Shown: positions 1-9,730, counted from the first letter of the stretch. The stretch is DNA of 64,000 bases from Anabaena minutissima FACHB-250 (GCF_014697125.1 NZ_JACJRG010000002.1:248001-312000), one strand, 5' to 3'. The notes: generated by a model not told the origin, from the sequence alone. Numbers and translations: made by a program.

Positions 1-1915
1 ATCGGTAACTGTTGGGTACGTAAATTCGACCGTCAAAAATTGGTTTTCTTTGGTCATTATTTGCGGCTTGGCTACCTCTAGTTGTTAATACACTAGATAA
101 AGGTAGGGGTTTATATAGCGGTATAAAGTCTTCGGGAATAAAGTATTCATACAGCAATGGTAAGCGAGTTTCTTGGTTGAACTCTGTGATTTTGAGATGG
201 AGATTAATTAACTCTAATGGCTCGGCTGTGCCGATTCTATTGACATAAATGTTAGTAAAAGATGTCCCAAAATCTACACCTATTTGCCATGAACTTCTGG
301 GGTTCACTTCTGGTGGAGACTCTAGTAAAATTAAACCTAATAGGTTTTTATTTTGAGTCTGGCATTCAATATAAGATGGAAATTGTTCCAAGTAAGCCAT
401 TTGATAAGCACCCCGACCATCTTTAAAAATTTGGGGTTGTTTCGCTTCAGGAAAATTTACTTGGAAGGTATCATCTGAATGTTCACCATCGTAATAAAAA
501 GCATGGTAATATTTCCAGCTAGGACTGCGGAATTTAGGCCATACTTCTAAGACGGGTACTTCTGGTAAGGCGTTTTCTTCTTTGAGGACATAATCTTTTT
601 GCAGCCGATAGTTTTGGGATGAATTACCTTCTTCCATCCCAGCTAGGGGTAGGTCTAATGTGACTCGGATTTGTAGACCTTCATTGCCATTTAGAGGTTG
701 CAGTTTCACTCTAGAAATTAACTCTTCTGGGGTGAGATAATCTAGGAGGATGGGGTTTAGGGGTATGAGTGGGGTAATGCGATCGCCTTCAAAGGTTAAG
801 GGTACAACTTCTTTGGGCAAGAATGCTCCTGGTAAGGCATCTTCTTGATTAATAAATTTAAATTCTGGCAAAAATAAATCTTTCGGTTCAACCCATCTGA
901 CATCTTGCCAAATAATTCTTCTTTGTCGTAAATCTTCAACATTTAATGATGCTAAAGTTTTCCCTCCATGCACCCAAATATTTTGTGATGGCACATTCCA
1001 GACTTTAGCAATTTCTGAATCAATAATTAACAAATCAGACTTGGGATTTTTACTGCTACTAGCTATTAATCTGATATTAGAAGGTTTTTCTGGTGCTTTA
1101 ACAGGAAAGTTCAAAGCATTTAATATTCCTCTATTGAGCGGTACGCCAAAAAATTGTGGTTCTTCAGTTAAGCTTAATGGTTGACTGGTATCGGCGTTTA
1201 AATCGATGCGAAATTCATCTATTAATCCACCAATCGTATTGATAGCCTGCTTTTTACCTTGATATTCTGGTTTACCGATTTCTCGGCGCAAGTTTTCTAA
1301 CCAACGCCACAACAAAGATTTCTCACTAGCATTTAAATGAGGAATGGGAGAGTGCAGTTGACCTTTTACCCACCATTGTAAGCCTGTCCATTCTCCTTCT
1401 TCAGCAGGACAAACTAGAGTACTAGGAGAAGTCATCCCCACTGCTTTACCTTGCCATAAAAAGACGTAAATATCTTCCCAGGAATGCTTATTTGCTATTG
1501 TGTAAAGAGTCCTAGATTCACTTGGTAAAAGTTCATGCAAACAACGAGCAAATTCTTCATATCGCAATTGACGTAGTTCTATCAGTTGCGCCTTCAGGGG
1601 AAACCCGCGCACTTCAGCAAGGGCTAGGGCTGCTAGCATTCCCCGCCATTGTTCAATCATTTGGTCGCGGATGGGATACTGATTGTTATGCAGAGCCATC
1701 TCTACTGATAGGGGTCGCGCCCACATGGTGGGTACGGAACTAATGCTTTTAACTTCCCTTGGTGCTTGATAATTGAGACTGGTGGCTACCTTTTCAAAGG
1801 CGTTATTTTCTTGCTCTTCCCATTTACCTGCTTCATCAATGGGTTTAACATCAGCCTCCTGATTTAATGCAGGTAGAAAAAAGCATAAATTGTTATTGAT
1901 TGGTGTAGCGGTCAT
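1..1915 (-). CDS. Large protein with actin/Hsp70-like phosphate-1 motif (partial, runs off window)
   Basis: I read this open frame from the ATG at 1915 down to base 1 without a stop (about 638 residues visible); the C-terminus lies outside the window. Around residue 545 is IGVDFGTSFTN, which matches the phosphate-1 loop of the actin/Hsp70/FGGY ATPase fold, so the ATPase domain is C-terminal and mostly beyond the edge. The first ~540 residues are a long region I do not recognise, without obvious membrane segments. The start lies only 2 nt after the stop of the tubulin-like gene, so the two are surely co-transcribed. Inference: a cytoskeleton-like or chaperone-like ATPase partner of the tubulin-like protein. 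The full domain content cannot be judged here. Confidence 0.8.
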   Translation of the reverse strand, partial: MTATPINNNLCFFLPALNQEADVKPIDEAGKWEEQENNAFEKVATSLNYQAPREVKSISSVPTMWARPLSVEMALHNNQYPIRDQMIEQWRGMLAALALAEVRGFPLKAQLIELRQLRYEEFARCLHELLPSESRTLYTIANKHSWEDIYVFLWQGKAVGMTSPSTLVCPAEEGEWTGLQWWVKGQLHSPIPHLNASEKSLLWRWLENLRREIGKPEYQGKKQAINTIGGLIDEFRIDLNADTSQPLSLTEEPQFFGVPLNRGILNALNFPVKAPEKPSNIRLIASSSKNPKSDLLIIDSEIAKVWNVPSQNIWVHGGKTLASLNVEDLRQRRIIWQDVRWVEPKDLFLPEFKFINQEDALPGAFLPKEVVPLTFEGDRITPLIPLNPILLDYLTPEELISRVKLQPLNGNEGLQIRVTLDLPLAGMEEGNSSQNYRLQKDYVLKEENALPEVPVLEVWPKFRSPSWKYYHAFYYDGEHSDDTFQVNFPEAKQPQIFKDGRGAYQMAYLEQFPSYIECQTQNKNLLGLILLESPPEVNPRSSWQIGVDFGTSFTNIYVNRIGTAEPLELINLHLKITEFNQETRLPLLYEYFIPEDFIPLYKPLPLSSVLTTRGSQAANNDQRKPIFDGRIYVPNSYR

Positions 1916-1917
1916 AA

Positions 1918-3438
1918 TCAATTTTTCCCTGATTTTGGCTCTTCCAGGCGAGAATTAATATAGAGGGCTTTCGCTAATCCTGCTGCTCCTTGATTTGGTG
2001 CTGGGAGATTTCGCGGTTCAGAAATTAGCTTGACGTTTAGTTCTTGTATAGTGTCTTGGGTTTGTTTACCTCGGTCTCGACTATCATTAATAACTAAGCT
2101 GAGAAATCCTTCTAATGATGGTTGCAACAACGAACGAGATTCAAAGAGTTGAATGTCGTCACCTTCTCCTTGATGAATGTTGTACAGCCATTGCAGGTAT
2201 GTCTGACACCAACGGGTTATGACATTAATGGTGTCTTGTTCTCGCGCTTCACCAAATTCTGGTAAATCTTTTCCAGCATTACCAAGGAAGGTTTTGGGGC
2301 GGAAAAATCTACTAAACCAGGCTATATTCTTTTGTCCCCAGACGATTCCTTGTTCTTTCGCACTGTTTAATTCTGGTCGGGTATTGGCTAGCCAAGCATA
2401 GGCGAAACGGGTGGCGTTAGCTAGTTCCTGTTTGACTATGTTGGGTTCTGGGATATCGTTCCATGTGACTTTGCCTAAATCTTGACGTGCAATTAATGTC
2501 ACAGGACGCTGTTTGTTACATGGTTGCAAGAAAAACTTGCGAGCAGCTAGGGCAGCATATAATTCCAAAAAATGGGGGTCGTTACGTTGAGTATTTTTAC
2601 CAATACTAAACTCAACTTTCTTGGCATTTTGATTACCCAGTAAGTAGACGTTGCTAAAGATTTTTTGTGCTTGGTTGACGTAGTAACGCAATGCGGCTTC
2701 GGTGTTTAATAAAAATAAATCAGATTGGGCGTAAACACCATCGGGGTCTTCGCCTACAGGTGGCGCAAAGCAAAAATAGGGGAGCATGAATATACAACCC
2801 ATATTGATGCGATCGCTCTCAATCAATGCTCGCAATTTATTGTTGAGTAACTGACCGATGGTAGGTAATCCCGAAGCCCCAGTCCCGCCAAACATCGAAC
2901 CGCATAGTAAAACCTTAGTTGGGCTTCCTCCACCGACATCGGCTTGAATTTGACCAATTAGCGATCGCCACGGTTCTTGATCTAATGTCTCCAAATTTAC
3001 TTGGCTCATCACGGCTGAACCAATTGCCGGTCGTCCACGAAAACCCACATCTAAATTAACTGTTCTTTCTTCTTTAGTATAAAGAACATCAAATAAGTTA
3101 CCTAATTCTTGATAATTCTGCTTTAGGTTATTGTAATTAAAAAACGAACCCAGATTTTTGTTAATATTTACCTGTGCAAACGGCGACCATAAATCATAAG
3201 ACTCAATGGGAGTCTTCATCCAAGCACACTGTTCTTTCTCTCCGGCAATAATTTGAGAACATCTTTGATAAAGTTTTAGTGTACTTTGAGCGCGTTCTAA
3301 ATTACCGTTACTTTCATCTGGGTCTATAAATAAAACTTTGATAGGCGTGTTGCTAAAAAGTCCCGCACTTGCTAAATGAATAACCGCCTCAATACACTTA
3401 GCACCAGTCCCGCCAATCCCAATTAAATACAGTGCCAT
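1918..3438 (-). CDS. Tubulin/FtsZ-like GTPase-fold protein (Tubulin_2-type)
   Basis: 506 residues. The N-terminus YLIGIGGTGAKCIEA is a glycine-rich nucleotide-binding start like that of FtsZ/tubulin. FIDPDESN follows at about residue 37, and the tubulin signature loop appears as GSMFGGTGASG near residue 180 (compare GGGTGSG in FtsZ). This is not the division FtsZ: length, C-terminal half and context all differ. FtsZ-like families encoded beside VWA proteins have been described by Makarova and Koonin as putative membrane-remodelling systems, and this protein fits that picture. Upstream in the same operon is a four-helix membrane protein (3-nt gap) and downstream an actin-like ATPase (2-nt gap). 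Polymerisation and GTPase activity are inferred. Confidence 0.85.
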   Translation of the reverse strand: MALYLIGIGGTGAKCIEAVIHLASAGLFSNTPIKVLFIDPDESNGNLERAQSTLKLYQRCSQIIAGEKEQCAWMKTPIESYDLWSPFAQVNINKNLGSFFNYNNLKQNYQELGNLFDVLYTKEERTVNLDVGFRGRPAIGSAVMSQVNLETLDQEPWRSLIGQIQADVGGGSPTKVLLCGSMFGGTGASGLPTIGQLLNNKLRALIESDRINMGCIFMLPYFCFAPPVGEDPDGVYAQSDLFLLNTEAALRYYVNQAQKIFSNVYLLGNQNAKKVEFSIGKNTQRNDPHFLELYAALAARKFFLQPCNKQRPVTLIARQDLGKVTWNDIPEPNIVKQELANATRFAYAWLANTRPELNSAKEQGIVWGQKNIAWFSRFFRPKTFLGNAGKDLPEFGEAREQDTINVITRWCQTYLQWLYNIHQGEGDDIQLFESRSLLQPSLEGFLSLVINDSRDRGKQTQDTIQELNVKLISEPRNLPAPNQGAAGLAKALYINSRLEEPKSGKN

Positions 3439-3441
3439 TAT

Positions 3442-3927
3442 CTAGTTCCTAAATAGAGGAAGACGACGCAGTGTAAATGCTCCTGGAGGAGTATACATTA
3501 AGTCTCTTGGCGAACTGGTAGCCGTGGTAAACCAGTAAAGAAATGCCGCATCAAATATATACAGAGTTGTTAGAGACAAAATAGCTTCTGGTTTATGACT
3601 ATAGAAAAATAGAGTCGCAATAATACTTAACACTGGTATGAATAAAATTACACACCAAACCAATAACCAACTTTGTCTATCATGGGCTGTTCTGGGTTGC
3701 GCTCTGGATGCCAAAACATACCACAGCAATGTTGCACAAATACTAGAAGCCAGAACAATTGTTGCTCCTGGGATGTAGTAGTTACCAATCCAAGCATCAA
3801 GTTTATCTACACTAGGCAGTACAAAAAAAGGTAGTGGAATGCGATAAAAAAATGGCTGTATCCAAAACATTAACAGCCCGCCAAATACACTAAACCCAAC
3901 AATGCGAACTAGCTCACTTTGCTTCAT
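3442..3927 (-). CDS. Small membrane protein with four predicted helices
   Basis: 161 residues from ATG 3927 (MKQSELV...), preferred over an upstream TTG at 3975 because an AGGA sits about 9 nt before it. Four hydrophobic stretches are visible (about residues 8-28, 48-72, 88-112 and 118-140), with short polar loops and an Arg-rich C-terminus. I recognise no family. It is the first gene of a tight minus-strand operon with the tubulin-like and actin-like genes. Inference: a membrane anchor for that cytoskeletal pair. Confidence 0.75.
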   Translation of the reverse strand: MKQSELVRIVGFSVFGGLLMFWIQPFFYRIPLPFFVLPSVDKLDAWIGNYYIPGATIVLASSICATLLWYVLASRAQPRTAHDRQSWLLVWCVILFIPVLSIIATLFFYSHKPEAILSLTTLYIFDAAFLYWFTTATSSPRDLMYTPPGAFTLRRLPLFRN

Positions 3928-4157
3928 TTGGATTCCTGTAGTAGTGACTAATAGGAGATTGTAAAAATATACCAATATATGGTTTATTATATCTACTAGT
4001 GATGAGTACGAAATTTCGCATTTTTACCAAAATTTGCTTTTTTATGATCATACTACAATAATGTAATATTAAATACAAAGCCAGTTATTTTGTAAATTAA
4101 AATACAGGGTTACATATTTTTATATTTATTAAAGATTCACAAACAATATTTAAAGTC
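3928..4157. promoter_or_regulatory. Divergent promoter region between the membrane-protein operon and the VWA lipoprotein
   Basis: 230 bp of AT-rich sequence separates oppositely transcribed genes, so it must hold both promoters. A near-direct repeat is visible (AAATTTCGCATTTTT near 4011, then AAATTTGCTTTTTT near 4030). No -10/-35 pair can be assigned with confidence. Confidence 0.4.
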
Positions 4158-5537
4158 ATGATGCGAGTACAACGGCAAGTATTCATTTTCTTGGTATTCT
4201 TAATAACTTTGGGACTGACAGGTTGTCCTATATCATCCACATCAGCACCGCAATTAAAGTGTGAACTAACTAAACCGCCTAGCCCAGTTTCACTATCATC
4301 ACCATTGACAGTTTCTATATACGTAGATGGCACACCATCAATGCAGGGATATGTCATCCATCCTAGGGGTGAAAAAACTCGCTATAGTCAAACTATAGAA
4401 TCATTACAAAATATCCTATTCCTAGGAACTTCTAGACAGATTACGGAAGAGTATTATCGTTTGGGAGAAACACCCCAAAAAATTAATCGTCAGCAATATA
4501 GAGACGCTAGACAGCCAAAATTTTATAGTGGTACAGACTACCCACTTTTAAAAACAGTCAAGATAGAAAATGCTATTGAAGCAGCCCAGGAAAATAAGCT
4601 AAGTGTGATTATCACAGATTTATATCAGGCGAGTGAAGATGTTAATCAGATAAATCGCCGCATCGAGAAAAATTATTTAAATGTAAATAATATTCAAGCT
4701 GATTATGCTGTGGGCATTGTCGCCATAAAAAGTGAATTTAATGGAGAGGTATATCGTGAAGATGATAGTGGGAGTAAATTTCGCTATACAACCCATAATA
4801 CACAAGGTAAGAAAATTAAGGAATTTAGACCTTTTTATCTAATCTTTTTGGGAAAAAATAGCGACATCGCCTTTTATTTTAACAAAATAAGTAAGGAAAA
4901 TAAAATACCAACAGATAGCCAACTAAATATTTTCTCTGCAAATCATTTGGTTGAAGAGTTATCTTATGTTGACGGCGAAGCAGTACCACAAAAAAAATCT
5001 GTGCAGAAGATAGCAGCAGTGGGTAGTCCGAGAATAGAAGTGAATGAACAAAAAATTCACCTTTTTCTAGTCAATGCAAACCCAGATGAAGAGATACCAA
5101 TTAATTACAGTGTACCGTTAAGATTATATAGTCATACATTACTGCCTTTTAGTAATATTGAGACTGAAACTACAGTTCAAATATTCGATAATTTAGAAAA
5201 AAAATTACTAGAATCTAACGATTCAGGATTAAAACAAGCTCTGCAACTAAATCAATGGCAAAAAGATGGTGAGGAAAACTTGAAATTTGTAACTACGATT
5301 AAACCAAATAATTTACGAAATTCTGGTTTTTATTACTTTACTATTGATGCTAAAGCTAAAGGGGTAGCTGCCGAAGAATGGTGGAGTGAGTGGAGTTCTA
5401 GTAACAATAATTCTCAAGATTGGAAGACTTTCAATTTAGAGCCTTTTTTGCAGGGATTACAAGTTAGTACAAATACATCAATGGCGAAGAATCCACCTGT
5501 AATTGGTCGCTTTTGTTATGGAATTGAGGCCAAGTAA
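4158..5537 (+). CDS. Lipoprotein with von Willebrand A-like MIDAS motif
   Basis: 459 residues. A signal peptide ends in the lipobox LTGC (Cys about residue 23), predicting a lipid-anchored envelope protein. After a Pro/Ser linker comes SIYVDGTPSMQGYV at about residues 51-64, a DxTxS form of the VWA metal-ion-dependent adhesion site. The rest is hydrophilic and contains no family I recognise, but no frameshift. It is transcribed divergently from the operon encoding the membrane, tubulin-like and actin-like proteins; VWA proteins are known neighbours of such tubulin-like genes. Inference: a surface or periplasmic partner binding another protein through Mg2+. ATG 4158 and 4161 are both possible starts. 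Confidence 0.75.
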   Translation: MMRVQRQVFIFLVFLITLGLTGCPISSTSAPQLKCELTKPPSPVSLSSPLTVSIYVDGTPSMQGYVIHPRGEKTRYSQTIESLQNILFLGTSRQITEEYYRLGETPQKINRQQYRDARQPKFYSGTDYPLLKTVKIENAIEAAQENKLSVIITDLYQASEDVNQINRRIEKNYLNVNNIQADYAVGIVAIKSEFNGEVYREDDSGSKFRYTTHNTQGKKIKEFRPFYLIFLGKNSDIAFYFNKISKENKIPTDSQLNIFSANHLVEELSYVDGEAVPQKKSVQKIAAVGSPRIEVNEQKIHLFLVNANPDEEIPINYSVPLRLYSHTLLPFSNIETETTVQIFDNLEKKLLESNDSGLKQALQLNQWQKDGEENLKFVTTIKPNNLRNSGFYYFTIDAKAKGVAAEEWWSEWSSSNNNSQDWKTFNLEPFLQGLQVSTNTSMAKNPPVIGRFCYGIEAK

Positions 5538-6309
5538 TTGGATGTAGAGGAGTAGGGGAGACAAGGGAGAATTTCCCCTGATTTTTCACGTTATGTGGAA
5601 AAGCTGACACAAAACCTAACCCCCTAACCCCCTTCCCTACTAAGGCTATGGTGTACACACAAGTGCTACCAGCATACATTTCAGAACTTTTATAAAATTC
5701 TCAACTGTCATGTTGTAGCTTGCTTCTCCGCAGGAGTATGTAGCGACAGCGAAATGAAAAATCTTGAGACTACGGTGCAAATCCGAGATTCTTTCTTCCA
5801 GTTCCTACCCTACGGGAACGCTGGCGCGAACCCTTCGCTCAGGACTCCACTCAAAATGACATTTAAGGGCTATAAAGCAAGTTTTGACTGGGACGTCTTT
5901 GGAGAGAGTTTGTCCAGCCAAATCCCGTTATAAAGTCAGAGAATTTCCCCAATCCCAAATCTGCAAGAGTTATTTTATTTTGACTTTTAGCTTTTGACAG
6001 AGAAGATTGGAGATTGAAGATAGCAGATTGCAGATTAAATGTTTTTGGTACAAGCCCCGCCGCCAGGGGCAGGAATAAATCTAAAAGACGCTACGCACAG
6101 TCGCTACCGCTACGCTATCATCAATCTCAAATCCTCAAGCTGCGTCCAAGAGTGGGTGCAGTCAATCTCAAATCTACAATCGGCAATCTACAATTGATTG
6201 ACTTGATTTGTCCCCAGTATCCAATAACCTTTACAATACTTACAGAGATTTTTTTAGCACCTCAATTTATTTATGGGGATTGTTAATTTTGAATTCGGAG
6301 CGAAGCGAC
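5538..6309. other. Non-coding spacer with dispersed repeat fragments
   Basis: 772 bp without a convincing gene. It holds short repeat-like pieces common in Nostoc genomes, such as CCTACGGGAACGCTGGCGCG near 5812, and scrambled AGATTGCAGATT / CAATCTCAAATC motifs at 6005-6200. A 90-codon open frame at 6014-6286 is made of these repeats and I do not regard it as a gene. Confidence 0.6.
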
Positions 6310-6906
6310 GTGACTCATTCTACGGATATCGCCACCTTAGCGCGTTGGATGGCTGCTGATTTTAGCAATCAAGCACAAGCTTTTGAAAATCCACCTTTGT
6401 ATGCTCATATTCGCGTGTGTATGCGTCCCCTACCCTGGGATATCTTATCAGGAGTGGGATTTTTTGTTGAACAGGCTTACGACTATGCAATCAACGATCC
6501 CTACCGCTTGCGGGTGCTAAAGTTGGATATCGTAGGCGATGGCATCCATATTGAAAACTATACTCTGAAGCAAGAAGAAAATTTCTACGGTGCATCCCGT
6601 GACTTACAACGTCTCAACGCTTTAAACAGTGACCATATGGAAAAATTACCAGGCTGTAACATGATTGTAGAGTGGACTGGTAATAGTTTCAAAGGTAAAG
6701 TCGAACCAGGCAAAGGTTGTATCGTCTTTCGTAAAGGACAAAAAACCTATTTAGATAATGAATTTGAGATTAACGAAGAGAAATTTATCAGTCTTGACAG
6801 AGGACGAGATTTAGAGACAGATGAACATCTCTGGGGTTCTGTAGCCGGGCCATTTTACTTCGTGCGTTGGCAGAGTTTCGCTGATGAAGTGGTAATCAGT
6901 TCTTGA
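6310..6906 (+). CDS. cpcT: Phycobiliprotein chromophore lyase, CpcT/CpeT family
   Basis: 198 residues from GTG 6310, with GGAG about 9 nt upstream. The frame stays open upstream, but that part looks unlike protein and is outside the family. CpcT/CpeT lyases attach phycocyanobilin to Cys-153/155 of phycobiliprotein beta subunits during phycobilisome assembly on the cytoplasmic side of thylakoids. Family hallmarks visible include FENPPLYAHIRVCMRPLPW near the N-terminus, YRLRVLKLDIVGDGIHIENY, GCNMIVEWTGNSFKG, and a C-terminal HLWGSVAGPFYFVRW. Length is as expected. It appears to be a single-gene unit. The CpcT subtype is a family-level guess from remembered similarity to Nostoc CpcT. Confidence 0.9.
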   Translation: MTHSTDIATLARWMAADFSNQAQAFENPPLYAHIRVCMRPLPWDILSGVGFFVEQAYDYAINDPYRLRVLKLDIVGDGIHIENYTLKQEENFYGASRDLQRLNALNSDHMEKLPGCNMIVEWTGNSFKGKVEPGKGCIVFRKGQKTYLDNEFEINEEKFISLDRGRDLETDEHLWGSVAGPFYFVRWQSFADEVVISS

Positions 6907-6963
6907 TTCTTGATTTATTGAGTAGGTGATTCTTCTCCATTCCCTACTCCCCGCTCCCTCATC

Positions 6964-7758
6964 TCAGACTGTCGCTGCTGACTTGAGAGGATAAGGATAA
7001 TGAATTCGCTCAACCCTGGTTTCCCATGTGCCATCAGGGTATAGTTTTAACAAACGAAAACCGGGAAAGTCTTGATTAATAGCGAAAGTGGGACTTTCTG
7101 AATGGAACTGAAAACAAGTTGAGGGACTACCGAGATATTCAACATGATGATGCTGGTGTCGAAACTCTTGGTGAATGTGACCAAATAAGACTAACTTAAC
7201 TTGGGGATAGCGATCTAGAACAGCAAACAAATCTTCAGGATTTTTGAGCCTACTTGCATCTAGCCAAGCAGAGTTTACAGGAAAAGGAGGATGATGTAAG
7301 GCTACTAAAGTGGGATTTTTACCTAGGATTTGTAATTCGGATTCCAGCCACTCTAGAATTGTATTTGAAAGATAACCATGCCAAGTATCAGGTACAGACG
7401 AATCCAGCAAGATAAAATTCCAACCACCTCGTAGAAAAGACTTGCGTCGGGAAAGCATTCCTAGATTTAAAATTTTATCCATTGCGATCGCACAGTCATG
7501 ATTTCCTGGTAGCCAATAAGTCGGGATTTTGAGTAAATTCAGGTGGTATTGCAGATTTTCATAAGATTGAGGCGTACCATCATCAGACAAATCTCCAGTC
7601 AGTAGCAGTAAATCAAGTTCATCTCGTAGTTCTCGTAACCGTTCTATCACTGCTTGGAAAGATTCTGTAGTGTGTATCCCTTGCAGTTGGTGATTTTCTG
7701 CTGCCAACAAATGTATATCCGTTACTTGCGCCACTGATATTGGAGAAGCTTGATTCAT
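6964..7758 (-). CDS. cpdA: CpdA-type 3',5'-cyclic nucleotide phosphodiesterase (calcineurin-like metallophosphoesterase)
   Basis: 264 residues. All metallophosphoesterase motifs are visible in order: QVTDIHL (metal-binding D-x-H), LLTGDLSDDG (GDxxD), LPGNHDCA (GNHD), ALHHPPFP and VLFGHIHQEF (GHxH). Members of this class III family hydrolyse cAMP in the cytoplasm using a dinuclear metal centre. It is convergent with the cpcT gene (57-bp gap) and has no operon partner. Substrate is inferred from family; other phosphodiesters are possible. Confidence 0.85.
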   Translation of the reverse strand: MNQASPISVAQVTDIHLLAAENHQLQGIHTTESFQAVIERLRELRDELDLLLLTGDLSDDGTPQSYENLQYHLNLLKIPTYWLPGNHDCAIAMDKILNLGMLSRRKSFLRGGWNFILLDSSVPDTWHGYLSNTILEWLESELQILGKNPTLVALHHPPFPVNSAWLDASRLKNPEDLFAVLDRYPQVKLVLFGHIHQEFRHQHHHVEYLGSPSTCFQFHSESPTFAINQDFPGFRLLKLYPDGTWETRVERIHYPYPLKSAATV

Positions 7759-8208
7759 TTTTACGGTTAAGGATTTATGCGTATTAATATTGGATTCTCC
7801 TTTTGGGACAATAGCATTCTTTAAGAAAGTAATAAAATTAGCTTGCTAGTATAAACATCATTAAGAGCATCAATAACATGGTTTACCTTTTATTTCCATA
7901 CTTATAAAGTAAAATACTTTTTCTGTTAATTAAGCACTTATACGCAAGTTTTAGCAAAATTTTTGTATAAAATAGTTTAGTTAAATGGTTTTTGAGTTTT
8001 TCATCTATCCTAGGATAGAAATTTTGCTTTTTTGTATTTTACGACACTCATCTACAGAAGCATAGATGTTAGCGTTATTCAGGTAAATCTACAATTTCCT
8101 GGTAATACTATCATCCATTTCCAGAATTGGTACAAATAAAGTAAAATTTCCCCAAACAAGGGATGTTAATTTAGAGCAAAATCTGTTATTGTTGATAATT
8201 GTGAGTGC
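7759..8208. other. AT-rich non-coding region before tRNA-Cys
   Basis: 450 bp with no open frame of note. It must carry the promoters of the phosphodiesterase gene (minus strand) and of tRNA-Cys (plus strand). I see no other structured element. Confidence 0.5.
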
Positions 8209-8280
<72 letters not shown>

Positions 8281-8301
8281 TGAAGAAAATAAGAACATTA
8301 C

Positions 8302-8322
8302 AGGGCTTTCCAGCCCTTTTTT
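8302..8322 (+). terminator. Rho-independent terminator of tRNA-Cys
   Basis: Stem AGGGCT / AGCCCT with loop TTCC, followed at once by a run of T (8318-8322). It lies 21 nt after the tRNA. Confidence 0.85.
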
Positions 8323-8596
8323 ATTGGCAGATGAATGCGTTTTTTCCCAGCCTGCGAAGATTTTTAGGGTAAAACAGATGCAGATTTATCAAAATGGCGA
8401 TCGCTCCCCTGAAAATCCATCTGATCGCTATGGAACTAGACTTATTTTATGTTCTACGATTTGCTCAAACCTTGATAAACAACAGATAAAAGGGGACGAT
8501 TTATGGTTTAATAGTTGCAAGTAATTCTTATTAAAATCACCAATTGCTGACAATTAACCGCACTCTATTGCAATATTGCCAGCAGCTAATCACCCT

Positions 8597-9577
8597 ATGA
8601 CTCTCACCCTCTCCCAATCTGCTTACCATGAACTCATCTACCAAAGTGAGCAGATTCAACCCGCACCTGATACCTCCGATGGATTTGATGTAACTTATCA
8701 GTATCCTGTAAAACTGGGAACCGGTTACATTCGGTGCATCGATTTACGACAAGGATTAAATTTAGATATCGCCAACTATCAATTGCATGATGAGGTGATG
8801 ACAAAATCCTCTGATAGAGAACATCTGATTGAGTACACTTTTGAGCTTTCAGGTGTGGAAGCGGGAAGTTATGGCTTTTTTGGTAGCGGTTTAGCATTGG
8901 GGGGAAGTTTAGAACATTCACCAGTGCAACCGATCGCCTCGGTGAGTGTTCATGTAGAACCTGAGTTATTTTGCCAGTGGTTTGGGAATATGGGAGAACT
9001 ACCGGCAAACTTGCAACCATTAATCCGTAAATCAGATCAAAAATACTATGAGCGTTATGGAAAAACCACCTCTGCAATGCAAATGGCACTACAACAACTG
9101 TTAGGCTGTCCGTATCAGGGAAACACAAAACGGGTGTATCTGGAAAGCAAAGTTTGGGAATTGATGGCACTTCAGGTTGATCAATTCCTGGAAACTCAAA
9201 CAGTGGAGACAACTAGCAAAATTTTAAATGCAGAGGATGTTGAGCGCATCCATTACGCCAGTGAAATTTTATTGACGCGGTTAGATCAGCCACCTTCGTT
9301 GATGGAGTTGGCGCGGATGGTGGGAATTAATGACAATAAGCTGAAAATTGGATTTAAGCAGGTGTTTGAGACAACAGTGTTTGGCTACCTTCATGATTGT
9401 CGCATGGAGCGATCGCGCCAAATGCTAGCAGCCGGTAGATTAACGGTAACAGAAGCTGCAAAAGCGGTAGGGTTTGCTAATCGGGGTTATTTTGCCGCCT
9501 CCTTCCGGCGTAAATTTGGCGTAAATCCGGGAATTTATCTCAACGAAAAACGACAAAGATCAAAAAACTCCGTGTAG
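8597..9577 (+). CDS. AraC-family regulator, PchR-like (cassette 1)
   Basis: 326 residues from ATG 8597; a TTG at 8576 is less likely because the paralogue at 50907 starts at the equivalent ATG (MTITISQ against MTLTLSQ). The C-terminal ~110 residues carry the double helix-turn-helix of AraC/XylS proteins (PPSLMELARMVGINDNKLKIGFKQVF, then AAKAVGFANRGYFAASFRRKFG). The N-terminal half is the ligand-sensing part found in PchR-type siderophore regulators. It heads a cassette of receptor, binding protein and DUF1636. Inference: it activates the receptor operon when its ferric-siderophore is bound. A tandem repeat covering its own stop codon is the likely operator. Confidence 0.9.
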   Translation: MTLTLSQSAYHELIYQSEQIQPAPDTSDGFDVTYQYPVKLGTGYIRCIDLRQGLNLDIANYQLHDEVMTKSSDREHLIEYTFELSGVEAGSYGFFGSGLALGGSLEHSPVQPIASVSVHVEPELFCQWFGNMGELPANLQPLIRKSDQKYYERYGKTTSAMQMALQQLLGCPYQGNTKRVYLESKVWELMALQVDQFLETQTVETTSKILNAEDVERIHYASEILLTRLDQPPSLMELARMVGINDNKLKIGFKQVFETTVFGYLHDCRMERSRQMLAAGRLTVTEAAKAVGFANRGYFAASFRRKFGVNPGIYLNEKRQRSKNSV

Positions 9578-9606
9578 CGATCGCAAAAACTCCGGCTAGT
9601 GATCAT
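9563..9606 (+). promoter_or_regulatory. Candidate AraC-regulator operator, two 22-bp direct repeats (cassette 1)
   Basis: Two tandem copies with cores TCCGTGTAGCGATCGC (from 9569) and TCCGGCTAGTGATCAT (from 9591), each preceded by AAAAAC, spaced exactly 22 bp. The first copy contains the last two codons and the TAG stop of the regulator gene. Comparable pairs occur at 17417, 26946, 38365, 48464 and 51886. The operator role is inferred from this recurrence. Confidence 0.65.
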
Positions 9607-9730
9607 AGTATTCACCCATATCTCAGAACTTTCCTGTAATCTTCTTGATAGTAATTATTAATTAATTGCATGGGTATTGATTGGTACTGAGATTTATTTT
9701 CTTAGTTCCTAGTCCCTGATTTATGTGGTG

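Noticed and set aside
6014..6286. 90-codon open frame before cpcT
   Set aside because: It consists of scrambled short repeats (GCAGATTGCAGATT and complements) and runs into the cpcT upstream region; no protein-like composition.
6208..6309. Longer N-terminus for the CpcT-family protein
   Set aside because: The extra 34 residues are not part of the family and the GTG at 6310 has a ribosome site and begins the conserved sequence.
8324..8524. 66-codon open frame after the tRNA terminator
   Set aside because: No ribosome site, no recognisable motif, low-complexity reading through HIP1 sites.
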